Positions 43,571-53,565 of a stretch of DNA of 64,000 bases are shown here, one piece after another. Source of the DNA: Incurvaria masculella (Eukaryota > Arthropoda > Insecta > Lepidoptera > Incurvariidae); contig OX335653.1 in assembly GCA_946894095.1 (NCBI GenBank), forward strand, positions 15,257,001-15,321,000, written 5' to 3'. Below the pieces are notes generated by a model. The model saw only the letters and a list, made by a program, of their open reading frames with translations, did no database searches and was not told the origin of the DNA. How positions within the stretch are numbered: position 1 is the first letter of the stretch; the number at the start of each line of letters is the position of its first letter. A program made the translations under genes and the position numbers.

Positions 43571-43844
43571 CGCTTATCACACATTTCAAAATTTCAAAAG
43601 GAAAGTTATTAATGCTCTTGAACCTCAAGAAACTGTAACAATATGAACTCCTATGTAACGTATTTTGTATTTTTGTATTTTGATATGTTAACTATTTACT
43701 GTTTGTGTTCCAATTTATTGATTAATTCACTTTATAGGTCGAGAATAAAAGCTTGGGCCAGTTTAATTTTAATTAATCTAGGTAGATAATTTTGCATTTT
43801 TTTAAGAGAATGGAGACTGAAAAACACTCTACTGCCATTCCATT

Positions 43845-44148
43845 TTTAGGGTTCCGTACCCAAAGGGTGAAAACGGAACCCTATTACTAAGCCTCCGCTG
43901 TCCGTCCGTCCGTAAGTCCGTCCGTCTGTCACAGGGCTGTATCTCATAAACCGTAATAGGTATGCAGCTGAAATTTTCACAGATTGTGTATTTATTTGGC
44001 CGCTATAACAAAAAATATGTAAATTTAAAAAATAATAGATATGAAAGGGGGGGGGGGCATACAAAAACGTGATTTTTTGTATTAAAAAAATTTGTACAAT
44101 GGTACGGAACCCTTCGTGTGCGAGTCCGACTCGCACTTGGCCGGTTTT
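43845..44148 (-). repeat. R1 repeat, copy 6
   Basis: Full minus-strand copy: hairpin end TAGGGTTCCGTACCC at the left and GAGTCCGACTCGCACTTGG/CCGGTTTTT at the right. It has a run of 11 G at 44047-44057. Confidence 0.85.
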
Positions 44149-44464
44149 TATAACACATAGTAAAACGAACTGGGTGCGGTCGGAACCCTAAAAAATGTTG
44201 GGGTTATTTGATGGGTTTGTTTTTTAATTTGATTACATTGTTTCTATACATATAGATATCGTTGCAAAACTTCGAACCTAATAAATTATTTAATATTTTT
44301 CCTCATTTGGAAGATTTGTTCCGTCCCGTCCCGATTCTTGTTCTGAACAATACATAATGTTATATATATTAGATTAACAAATAAAAAACAAATGCAGTCG
44401 GGACAATAATTTTTCTTTATTTTATTCGGGAAATAATACTGCGCGTGCTCTTTAATTTCTCTAT

Positions 44465-44755
44465 ACATCTGAAAACGCCAGTCAATGGTTTGCCGACTGT
44501 TGTTTTGCGAACTACCATTTGCGAGTTCGAGTTTGATTTGACAGCTTACTCAACGTTGTCGTAAATACGTCGACGTTGCCGTTTACGTCGACTCCGCGTT
44601 TTCATACAAATCGGAAGTCCGAGTTTGACTTTGACAGCTTGAAGAAGTAAAACCATAGACTATCTAGTAAAAACTTGTATGGAGTTTGACGTTTTTACGG
44701 AACTTCGAAGTTACGTAAATGCCAATTTAGGTGAGAACTGAGACTACCGGCTTTG
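44465..44755. mobile_element. MITE family K, copy 1
   Basis: Ends with GAAAACGCCAGTCAA at the left and GCCAATTTAGGTGAGAACTGAG at the right; the inside contains TAAATACGTCGACGTTGCCG and TTTGACAGCTTGAAGAAGT. Same family as 47898-48240, with a degraded left end. Confidence 0.65.
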
Positions 44756-44759
44756 AAAT

Positions 44760-45415
44760 GTGATCGATAGTGTTCGAGTCCACCGATAATTATTTGAATT
44801 ATAAGATGCGGCGCCAACCACCAACCTCTGGCTCAGGAAGCGACGGGCAGCGTGCTGCACAAAACAAGACTCTTGTTCTAACACTTCACTTCAGTAAATC
44901 ACGTTTTTTACAGTGTCTGAAATGTATCAATTCGGATTCACTTTAGTCAAAACAATATAACTTTGGTAGTTCGATCCAAAAACACTTAAATTAGTGACGA
45001 TTTTCCAGCCCATACAAACTTAGCCATGCCCATTAGGAACATGTCGCTCGGTCTATCAATACAGATATTCGAAAGTAAGTCATAGAACTCTAACTGGGAG
45101 GAAAGTTGATTAGTGCACTGTACAAAATAGGCGCAATAGATTCTCAACTTGTGCGCGTGAATCGCGATCGATCGCAATGGTGGCGGCTGCGATCTCGGCT
45201 CCCGGCAGCGGAGGCGGAAGCTGGACGTCGTGCGAAGCACAAATCGTCAGCTCGCGCCGCAACGCGATGAGAGCTCCACCACCAAGTTTTTGGCCAAGTT
45301 CTCCATATCGACGATCGCAACGACGGATAACATACTCGTAGCGCTCATCAAATAGTTCGTGATCAAAAATGCCTGGCAGCAGCCACGTTTCCGTTAAACG
45401 TTACCATGACACTTG
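44760..45415. other. Intergenic; nothing recognised
   Basis: Contains a moderately GC-rich patch at 45160-45310. No gene, repeat or RNA recognised. Confidence 0.4.
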
Positions 45416-45418
45416 GTC

Positions 45419-46090
45419 CTACGCAATTTTTAGGTCTGTTTCTTTAGCGACGACAATATAAGGAGACTCATTATTTTGTCTAGCGATAATGCGACAATTC
45501 TTTACCCATACATAGCTGTAGGAATTTTGCTTTGCTGCCTCCTTAGCTTGCTGAATTAAGCGTTTGTTTGAACTGGTCAGGTGATCATTTGCAAATACGC
45601 GTTTCTTTTCAACAAAACCAATTTCATCTGCCGTCCTTCCGGTAACGAGCCTGCATAGGAACCACAATTGGTTTAGAGCGTCCAGGTATAATTTCTGTTA
45701 GAGTGACTGTTGTAACGAAATCGGTGTCCGTAAGTGGATTCAGATCAAATTCCACTGCTTTAGCGAGGTTAGAAACCAACTGGATCAGGTGCTCCCCTTT
45801 CTTCTCTGGAACTCCAACGATCTCTATATTGAAGCGACGTGGCCATTGATCTTTTGCCGCTTGCTCATGCTCGAGGTTACACCCAATTGCAGTGGAAATA
45901 AACCCACTGCAATTGGGTGTCGAAGCTGATCTGCAGGTGTGCCAGCGCCATCCTGGCCGACGATCAGTCCCGAGTTATCGAAAATGACCCTCGGTGACAC
46001 CGGCGCAGTGATAATGCAGGCTGATATTGCATGAAGAACACTTCGGACCATCGGACTTATCCAAGTGACACTTGTCGCATTTCATTTATG
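45419..46090 (-). pseudogene. LINE ORF1 relic with PHD-like finger
   Basis: In minus-strand order: KCDKCHLDKSDGPKCSSCN and LHYHCAGVTEGHFR (about 46085-45985), a Cys/His finger; then a 17-bp-arm hairpin at the point where the middle is missing; then RFNIEIVGVPEKKGEHLIQL, VSNLAKAVEFDLNPLTDTDF and, after a frame change, RVFANDHLTSSNKRLIQQAK and YSYVWVKNCRIIARQNN. This is the ORF1 layout of CR1/Jockey LINEs with an internal deletion and a frameshift. Confidence 0.7.
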
Positions 46091-46650
46091 ATGGAAGGTT
46101 GGCGACAGCTGGCTTGTGTACATTCACGATTACCCGCAACACAATCCCAGAACGAAGAATTAACAAAACGATTCAAGTACTTTCGGTAAAATATCAAGCT
46201 ACTCACAAGTAACACACTTTAAATATATAATATATAATGTAGATAAAAGCGTAAGGTTTGCTCTTTCGATTGATATGTTTTGCACTCCACAAAATCAGTT
46301 TTGAACACTGTTTGTTAAATTATTTCAAGGGACGTATGTTTCATGATATTGAACGAACGATGGTGAATGAAAAAAATGCAACATTTAATAAGAAACATTT
46401 AAAAAAAAGTTTTCGCGCTCGTTCACGTTGTTTTTACTGCAGATTTAAAAGTGCATTGACTACATGCTTCGGTACCAATATAAAGTGAAGTTGACACTCT
46501 TGAAGATGGTCGAAGCGAAGCGGAAACGAACATTTACCTACCCATATTTTCCATCCCGTTCAATGTAGGCATGCTCGATAAAAAAAATCTACGATTGTAA
46601 AGGACATTAAAGCCAATACTTTTACGGTCGTAATACATATTTACTCGTAC
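46091..46650. other. Intergenic; nothing certain
   Basis: A SINE-like scrap (TTTTCCATCCCGTTCAATGT) lies at 46545-46575. The 76-codon frame at 46258-46488 shows no domain. Confidence 0.4.
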
Positions 46651-46651
46651 T

Positions 46652-47065
46652 ATGAGCGGCTCGTAGCCTAGTGGCGCGGGGACTGGCCTAGCGTACCAGA
46701 GGCCTGGGTTCAATACCGACATGCACCACTGTCTTTCTCTTTCCGAGGTCGATAAAGTGCATTTCGTCACGAATGCGAGCTGCTCCATGGTTCGGAATCC
46801 ATGTAAAACTCTATGTCCCCTTCCCCTACTAGGTGGTAGGGTTAAATCCCGCCCGGGTTGGTACCATCGCATTGGATGAAAAGATAGTCGAAGCGGCAAT
46901 GAAAAATTGTCCGTGATTTCCATCCAGTTCAATGTAGCCGTGCTCATAAAGGGAAGGTCCTGGCATGGCACTAAATTCCTTCGGGAATGTGGTGTATTGG
47001 GCTAATATCATAACGGTAGTTGTGTGGTATTAGCCATCCATGTCAGGTCGCATAAAAACTAAATA
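46652..47065 (+). mobile_element. tRNA-derived SINE, full length
   Basis: The head has a canonical A box (TAGCCTAGTGG, 46664-46674) and B box (GGTTCAATACC, 46707-46717). The body follows with CCATGGTTCGGAATCC, CTACTAGGTGGTAGGG, GGTTGGTACCATCGCATTGG, AGGTCCTGGCATGGCAC and GTGGTGTATTGGGCTAATAT, then the tail ATTAGCCATCCATGTCAGG. It is the best tRNA-headed copy in the window. Confidence 0.85.
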
Positions 47066-47539
47066 TGATTAAGAAATCAGTTGTATTGAAAAAAAGCTTT
47101 TTATTAATTTACAAGATTAATATTAACATTATTTATTCTAATAGACAAGTACTTAGGTAGACAAATAATAATATACCTATGCATATGAGAGAACTCCACG
47201 CTATCATTCAAACATTGTTTGGTCGATTGCATTTCTCTTTTTTTGTTACTTAAAACGGGTCTCTTTCACCATGTGATGATTGGATTTATCGTTACATGCC
47301 CAATGACTAAGAACTCTTTCTTACCGTCTTGCAATCAGTACCAGTAAAAGATAATCCACACTTTAGTAATAAAGGCTATCATAATAGGTAAGAACATAAT
47401 CAGCACTTGGTGAAAACCAAGCTGTATGTAGAAACGTTTTTACATACATACTTTTTTTTGTGTTTTACAGCAAATAAATACTTACAACATAATGATTAGG
47501 CGATTACAATACTTTCTGCGAAAATACAACCTGAAACGT
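47066..47539 (-). other. 3' flank of gene D
   Basis: AT-rich. AATAAA on the minus strand at 47132-47137 is a candidate poly(A) signal for gene D. Nothing else seen. Confidence 0.4.
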
Positions 47540-47677
47540 AAGTCCGCTAATGAATAACTCCAATTTCGATCGAGCGTTAGCGTTATGAGATAACGCCGGA
47601 ATCGCACAAAATCGTACCAAATGTTGTGTTATCTCATAAGGCTAACGATCGAAAAAAATGTCTCTATTAGCGGACTT
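47540..47677. mobile_element. Small palindromic MITE
   Basis: Inverted ends AAGTCCGCTAAT, with GTTAGCGTTATGAGATAAC continuing the left arm and its complement on the right. Total 138 bases, close to the stop codon of gene D (probably in its 3' UTR). Confidence 0.65.
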
Positions 47678-47737
47678 TGCCTTCTGCTATAGGTAAGTAT
47701 ATAACGTATCATTTTCCACATCTGTGGAGGTTTAATT

Positions 47738-50700
47738 CTAAGGCTTCTTGGCCTGCGCAACAATCGCTATTAAGTCGTCGACTCCGTCCTGGTTAGCCTC
47801 CTTGTAGCCGGGGGCGGTGGTCTTGACTAGCTGGTACCACCTGGGAATATCACAGATAGGATTTAATAATTACTTACTATTCCAAATTGGCTATTCAGTA
47901 CCCGAAGTCTCACCTAAATTGGCGTTTACGGCAAACCGATCGACTGGCGTTTTAAATTGAAGAGCGCGCGCAGTGGGCGTTAATCGAACTAACATTTGCG
48001 AGTCCGAGCTTGATTTGACAGCTTACTCGACGTTGTCGTAAATACGTCGACGTTGCCGTTTAAGCCGACTCCGCCTTTTCATAAAAATCGGAAGTTCGAG
48101 TTTGACTTTGACAGCTTGAAGAAGTAAAACCACAGAATATCTAGTAAAAACTTACATGGAGTTGACGGAAAACGCCAGTCGATCGGTTTGCCGTAAACGC
48201 CAATTTAGGTGAGAACTCAGACTGACCACTCTGAACCTTGATTGGCTATTCACCGATTTGGAAAGCGGAAGCATAAAAGTCTGTTTTCAAAAATGAACTA
48301 GAGTTTTTAAATAACAATTATTAAAATTTAGTGACCCACTCTTACACACGACCAACCCGACCCACAACATTACACGATAAGTTAAAAAACAAAAAGATAA
48401 GGTTTCGTTCTTCTTTCCCTTATATTTATATTTTTTATTACCATTTGCAGACTACAATTGTAATGGTGTTGTAGAGACAACACCATTACAATTTGGAATA
48501 GACAATACCTCTGTTGCTAGAGATCAGAATGGCGGGAATGAAAAAAACCACAACCAATTTCTAATTGAAGCTGACATTGAAACCAAAAACGACCTCTTTA
48601 AACGTTCTTGATTAGAACATATGATCAATTTTAGAAGTCTCCTCATTGGTGGTCAGTGATATCGGATGGGTGACCGTTTTCGACCTGAGGCTGGGCGTGT
48701 TTCAGTTTCTATGTAAAACTGTAGGTGTGCGTAGGTGGTAAGGATAATGCCGCCCGGATTGATATAACAGTGACAACTGTCGGTCCCACGGAGGATAGAG
48801 GTAGAGGTCGGTTCTTTCAGAGTTCAATAAAGCTGAGCAACATAAAGAAGGTCCGGGCATGACAACTAGTAACCATGTGGTGTGTTGGGCTAATATATGT
48901 CCAGTTCCATGGAAACAAATTTTAAGACAATCGCTTTGAGAAAAAAGAAAAATTAAGCATTTGGGTGCATTTCTCTAAAAAAAGGTACCGAGCATAGACC
49001 TAGCATGCGCCTATTTCTGTGGTACCGAGAGTAGTAAAAAAAAAAAACGTGTTGAAACCATTGACGTAAAAAGAATATTTTTCCAATCTTATTGGTGCGA
49101 ACGCCAATATGCACAAACCTAAAAGAAGCGAAAATGTTTGAAAATAAAACAGAACAAACACGAACCTATTTACGTTGGGGTACTTTTTGAAGTCGATTTT
49201 TATAGCCTCCATGGTGGAGACGGTGGCGATGAGCGTGAGGTCGGCGATGGTGAGGTTGTTGCCGGCCGCGTACTTCTGTCCCTCCAGGAACGTGTCGAGT
49301 AACTTGAGCGCCTCATCCAACTTGGCCAACTTGGCCGGGTCCGCAGGCGCGCCGCCGAACGCCTGCGGATACTGAAACCATGCACGTGCAATATTGTAAA
49401 TTATCGTAGAACTATCTGAAACACTTAAACAAACGTGTAATGATACGCAATTAGAATTAAACATTGCAGACGAATTGATTAAAAAGTGACCTACTGTTTT
49501 GTATTGCTAATGCATAAACAAATATCCGATAGTTTCTTTCGAAAGTATTGGCTCTTTCTATACAAAATAAATACTTAAAGTCGGCCCGTAAGCATCACAA
49601 AATTTCGCCTCCCATACAAACGTAGTTTAGTAATAAATTTCAAAACCACTGTTCCAACTTACTGGATATTTGGTATTTAATATTAGGCCACAAATATCTG
49701 TGTCTGCATGTCTATGTTTTTTCGGAAAATGTATTCTGGGTCAAACCACAGAGAAAACCAAATTCGTATGAAGATTTTCTTTTTGCTTTCATTTCATTCG
49801 GTTTGGATTTTTCAAAAGAACAAAAGCATGCAGGCACAGATATTGGTTACCTGATATTAGATATTACATATCAATTTAATTGGAATAGCAGTTTCCAAAT
49901 GATTAGTAAACTATGTTTGTATGGGGAGCATAGCTTACGGGCCGTTCTTAAGAGACCCTTTAGTCCAAGTGGTCACAAGATTTGTAGAACCCACAGATTA
50001 AGTAAGTAAGAGCGTAGAACCTATCTTCTAATTTGTTTAATTTCATCTCGAGCTGTATGAACCTCTTAGAATGGCACATTTATTAATGCATTTTGTGCTG
50101 GGGACCCAAACACTTAAATGAAGCAAATTATTTGTCTTTGGGTCTTATAGACTTCTCTTTTATCTATGGTACAATTAAGAAAATAACCTTTATTGGAGCA
50201 TTGGAGAAAGAAACTCACAAAATATTCTCCGAATCTTGCGTAGAGCGTGCCGATGTCGAAGTACATGCGCTGGTCGACGAGCGCGCGCGCCTTGGGCTCG
50301 CTCGGGTAGAGCGTGGTGTTGCCCTTCCCGTAGGCGGAGGCGAGGTACGCGATGATGGCGCGCGACTCCCACAGCACTAGGTCACCGTCGACCAGCGTTG
50401 GTATGCAGTGCTGCGGGTTCAGCTGTGAGCAAATGTCGAAAAATAGTTATATTTATCTATTTTATCCTGATAAACATTAACGAATGATGGGGGAGGGAGT
50501 TTCTTCATGATACAATAAAAAACTCTTTTGATGTCGCCACCTATTCATAATAAAAAAAAAATATTATAATTACTTTTATCGATCTAAATAAACAAAGATG
50601 ACGCCACTCTTACCAGAATAAGGCGATCATTGAGAGAGTAGGAACGTTGAGCTGATTTTAGATATCCAGAGCAAATGCGTGACAACCATCGTGACAATAG

Positions 50701-51734
50701 TTTGATGAAACTGATTTAGAGAGCGGAAGAGAGTGCATTGGTTTTGAACCAGGAACTCGGTGCCATGTCTGGTTCTTCCCGTTAAATGAGCATGATGACA
50801 TTGACCCCCTTCGACCATCTTTCATTCAATGCTTTGGTACCAACCAGAGCCAGACAGAATTGTCTATCAAGGCAGGATGTAGGTATTATTGCACTTAAAA
50901 TTATGACAAGGACTTTTTACACCTACAGGCGGTCCATTCAGGGAAAGAGTGAGTCGTCACTAAACATCAACTCACTTTTTTAAATAGTTAATGTTTCCAC
51001 ACTTCTTGAACATTATTACAGTTAGATAAAAATCTAGTCTCTCCCGTAAATACGTTGGAAGTATAAATAGCGGTTCCGTTATTTTAATAATAATATATTT
51101 CCCAGCTATTTTTAGGTTAACTCATTCCCGAACTCGAACTCACTCTTGCCCTGAATGGACCCCCAGTTACAACTAAATTGTAATTACCTTTAACTTTGGC
51201 AATTTATATTTATGTTGTTTAAATTAATTAACTAAGATTATTTATTACGCTCTAAACCTCGATTTACTGCTCTGATTTACCTAACTGTAATGATGTTCAG
51301 AAAGTGTGGAAACATTTACTATAAAAAAGTGAGTTGATATTTAGTGACGAATTCGAACTCACTGTTACCCTGAATGGACCCCTGTTCTTTGTGTTGTTAG
51401 AGGAAATGTATTTTAACGATAGATATTGTAAATGACAATTTCAAGTGTGGTTTACTACCATATGACTGCTAAATAAATTTAAAAAAAACTACTGTTTTAA
51501 AATAAAGAAAACGATAAGAATGTGATCAAAACTTTGATGAACGTTCTGCTCAGAAAACGAGAAGGGTGGTGAAACCGTTAAGAATTGATCAACCTTGATG
51601 AACTCCGGCTTGAGTTGATCTCCTTCTAACGGGTTGGTGATTTTCAGGTTCAGCGGCAGGTCAAGTGCCTTGGCGGTGAGCATCACGGCGCGGCACGGAG
51701 CCGATGCGCGCATGTAGTAGAGGTCCACACCCAT
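47738..51734 (-). CDS. GSTd: Delta-class glutathione S-transferase, gene D
   Basis: Exons, in transcript order: 51594-51734, 50219-50422, 49166-49371, 47738-47840, for 217 residues, stop TAG. Ser11, His52, cis-Pro55, Glu66-Ser67 and the LTIAD box are kept. The segment before Ser11 is [10 protein letters not shown]: Arg9 replaces Pro (as in C) and Ala10 replaces Gly (unique here). Exon 3 carries EAIKIDF where B and C have EAAHVDY, and exon 4 is the most diverged ([18 protein letters not shown]). These changes are around the active site or substrate pocket. The end of exon 2 (RFGEYF) resembles gene A. Introns hold MITEs at 47898-48240, 49579-49947 and 50931-51380. Exon 0 is at 52879-53003. First gene of the array in transcription order. 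Confidence 0.92.
47898..48240. mobile_element. MITE family K, best copy
   Basis: A 46-base perfect inverted repeat starting TCTCACCTAAATTGGCG closes both ends. The inside holds TAAATACGTCGACGTTGCCG and CAGCTTGAAGAAGTAAAACC. A 12-base direct repeat, ATTGGCTATTCA, flanks it (47885-47896 and 48241-48252). Intron 3 of gene D. Other copies: 44465-44755, 58390-58765 and 60370-60625. Confidence 0.8.
48635..48915 (+). mobile_element. 5S-type SINE, degenerate copy
   Basis: The head remnant TCGGATGGGTGACCG (5S box C-like) is followed by GAGGCTGGGCGTG, TGTAAAACTGTAGG, AAGGTCCGGGCATGAC and GTGTGTTGGGCTAATAT. Intron 3 of gene D. Confidence 0.65.
49579..49947. mobile_element. 369-bp TTAA foldback MITE, copy 2
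   Basis: TTAA at 49575-49578 and 49948-49951; inverted ends with CGGCCCGTAAGC. Opposite orientation to copy 1 and the same length. Intron 2 of gene D. Confidence 0.85.
50735..50850 (-). mobile_element. SINE fragment
   Basis: Minus-strand piece: AGGAACTCGGTGCCATGTC, GACCATCTTTCATTCAATGC and TTTGGTACCAACC. Diverged; intron 1 of gene D. Confidence 0.5.
50931..51380. mobile_element. MITE with about 95-bp inverted ends
   Basis: GGTCCATTCAGGG begins both ends, followed by AGTGAGT, TCGTCACTAAA, ATCAACTCACTTTTTTA and GTTTCCACACTT, continuing to ATTACAGTTAG. A third partial copy of the end lies inside at 51111-51167. 450 bases in intron 1 of gene D. Confidence 0.75.
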
Positions 51735-51750
51735 TGCGTTGAGGAGCTAT

Positions 51751-52878
51751 CTGAAATATGTGTGTAAACATGTTTATCTAGATTTTCACGGTTGTTCGAT
51801 GAAGAACTTAAATAGGTATCGTGACGTATGATGCGAAGGAAGACGTGTCAGATCTTTATCAAGCATCACAAGGTATCGAGATATGAAGTCGAGTATTTCC
51901 CTTATGAAAATCCTCGTGGCGTACAAAGGTGCGAATGTTTATTTTATTATTTTGGTCTCTAGACATATCAAAAAAATAGTACAACGTAAACAATTCTGAA
52001 AGAGAAACAATATTTAAAGCATTTATACGAACAAGGCAGAGTTGTCGTTGACAAATCCTAAGACTCGAAGACTAGCAGAATTGACTTCTTCCTTGTGCGA
52101 GTCAATTTCACAAGCCATCATGTCATACCGCCCAGCTGAACAGATAATAGTATTCCATCATAACTGGGTACAGTCGACGAAAGATTCAAGGATACACATC
52201 TGGTGAGAGAGAAATATAAAATACTTTGACTTTTGGCATCCATTAAAAGAGGTAGGTATATTCTGTGTAAACCAAAATCTAATAAAAGTGAAAGGTAGGT
52301 TGTAAGGGTAAGTATTTAACCACCATTCGTTTTTACTTTTAACCGCAACTATGTCATTTAATCGTTGGTCGACTGTACCTAGTTTACTTAAATTTTCTGT
52401 GCATACTTAAATTTTCATGTACCTAACTCCAAATGTTAATTTTCACAAAATATTCAACTCAAAATATATGTTTTGATTCTAACGCTGTTTAACGAATGTA
52501 GGTATTATGCAAGCAGGTTATTGCTTCAACATAATCACTCAAATTAATGCTCACATTCGTTTCTTTCTTACCATTTCTATGATTCCGTGAATAATACTAA
52601 TGTATCGAGTGAATCTAGGACAACAATGGAGAGCCTGCTTGACTGATAAAACTATTCTACATTCTATGACGACAGCGGCCATTGTACGCTCCTGTAGAAG
52701 GTACGTTCTAAAAATATATTTACTTTAAAAAATAATTGTGCTAGCTGCACGATTGCGTCCGTTGCAAATTATTCCAACGCATCGAAGCAGTAGAATAATT
52801 TGCAAGGGCACATGAAAAAATAAATTTCCATATAATTCAATTTCCCAAAAAAAACTTGCAATAAAAAAACAAACTTAC
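51751..52878. other. Intron 0 of gene D; nothing recognised
   Basis: AT-rich intron from the acceptor at 51751 to the donor at 52878. A near-palindrome around TTGCAAATTATTCCAACGC (52766-52805) is the only structure noted. Confidence 0.45.
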
Positions 52879-53003
52879 TTTACAACCGTGTGCTGGCGAA
52901 GTCTTGAACAAACCAATGGAAACACCAGGCAAACGCAGAGTATTCGGGAGGAGTGAGATCGGATTTACGACACGAGTGAACGCTGCAAAACTTGAGAGGG
53001 ACT
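52879..53003 (-). other. Predicted non-coding first exon (exon 0) of gene D
   Basis: A 125-base exon from GCAGTCCC through CAAGTTTTGCAGCGTTCACTC to the donor AAA/GTAAGT. It aligns with exon 0 of gene C, including GATCTC.C.CCT.CC. Confidence 0.6.
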
Positions 53004-53115
53004 GCTAAAATTCGTTTGATGAGCTCGTATTACATAAACCAACAACTTTTATCATAGTCACGATGATAACTACGTTGCCAGAGGAGGGTGACTCACAACA
53101 TTTGGCTCCTACTTG
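53004..53115 (-). promoter_or_regulatory. Promoter of gene D
   Basis: A weak TATA-like TATGTAATA (minus strand, about 53028-53036) lies about 30 bases before the inferred start. The 21-base inverted GATA palindrome is at 53049-53069 (-46 to -66) and is identical to that of gene C. TGACTCA is at 53089-53095 (-86). Confidence 0.6.
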
Positions 53116-53119
53116 CTAC

Positions 53120-53565
53120 CTATAGGTGCTGGAAAACAATACATATATATTTGCTAATGCCCTGTTAATGCACTTAAAAAATCTCAGCATGGGCATAATC
53201 ATCGATTATATATAATATAATATAATATAAACGTTCTTGATAAAAACCGAGATAAAAACTTATTTCGTTGGGAAACTTATTCCTTATTTCCTGTCCGAAT
53301 GCTTTTGCAATATACTAGAGTAAATTAGAATTTTAGGTGGAATGTATGCAGTGGAGGTGGAATGGCAGGAAGGTGAAAGAAGTGTGTGTGTGTAAGGGAA
53401 AACAAATGAAATGTGTTATTAGCTAGTACAAACCTAAAGGGTAGCGGAGTCAAAAAACGAAAGGGAGCGTTTATATGTATATATATATATAACATAATAT
53501 GTTCAAATGTTTTGCATTATATTAATATTAACATGAAAATTTATTAATTAATGCGATAATTAAAC
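53120..53565. other. Upstream of gene D; nothing recognised
   Basis: AT-rich with small microsatellites (TAATA repeats at 53210-53230, TG at 53381-53392, TA at 53476-53492). Confidence 0.4.

Noticed and set aside
46652..46725. tRNA gene
   Set aside because: A and B boxes are present, but the cloverleaf is not maintained and the sequence runs on into the shared SINE body; it is a SINE head.
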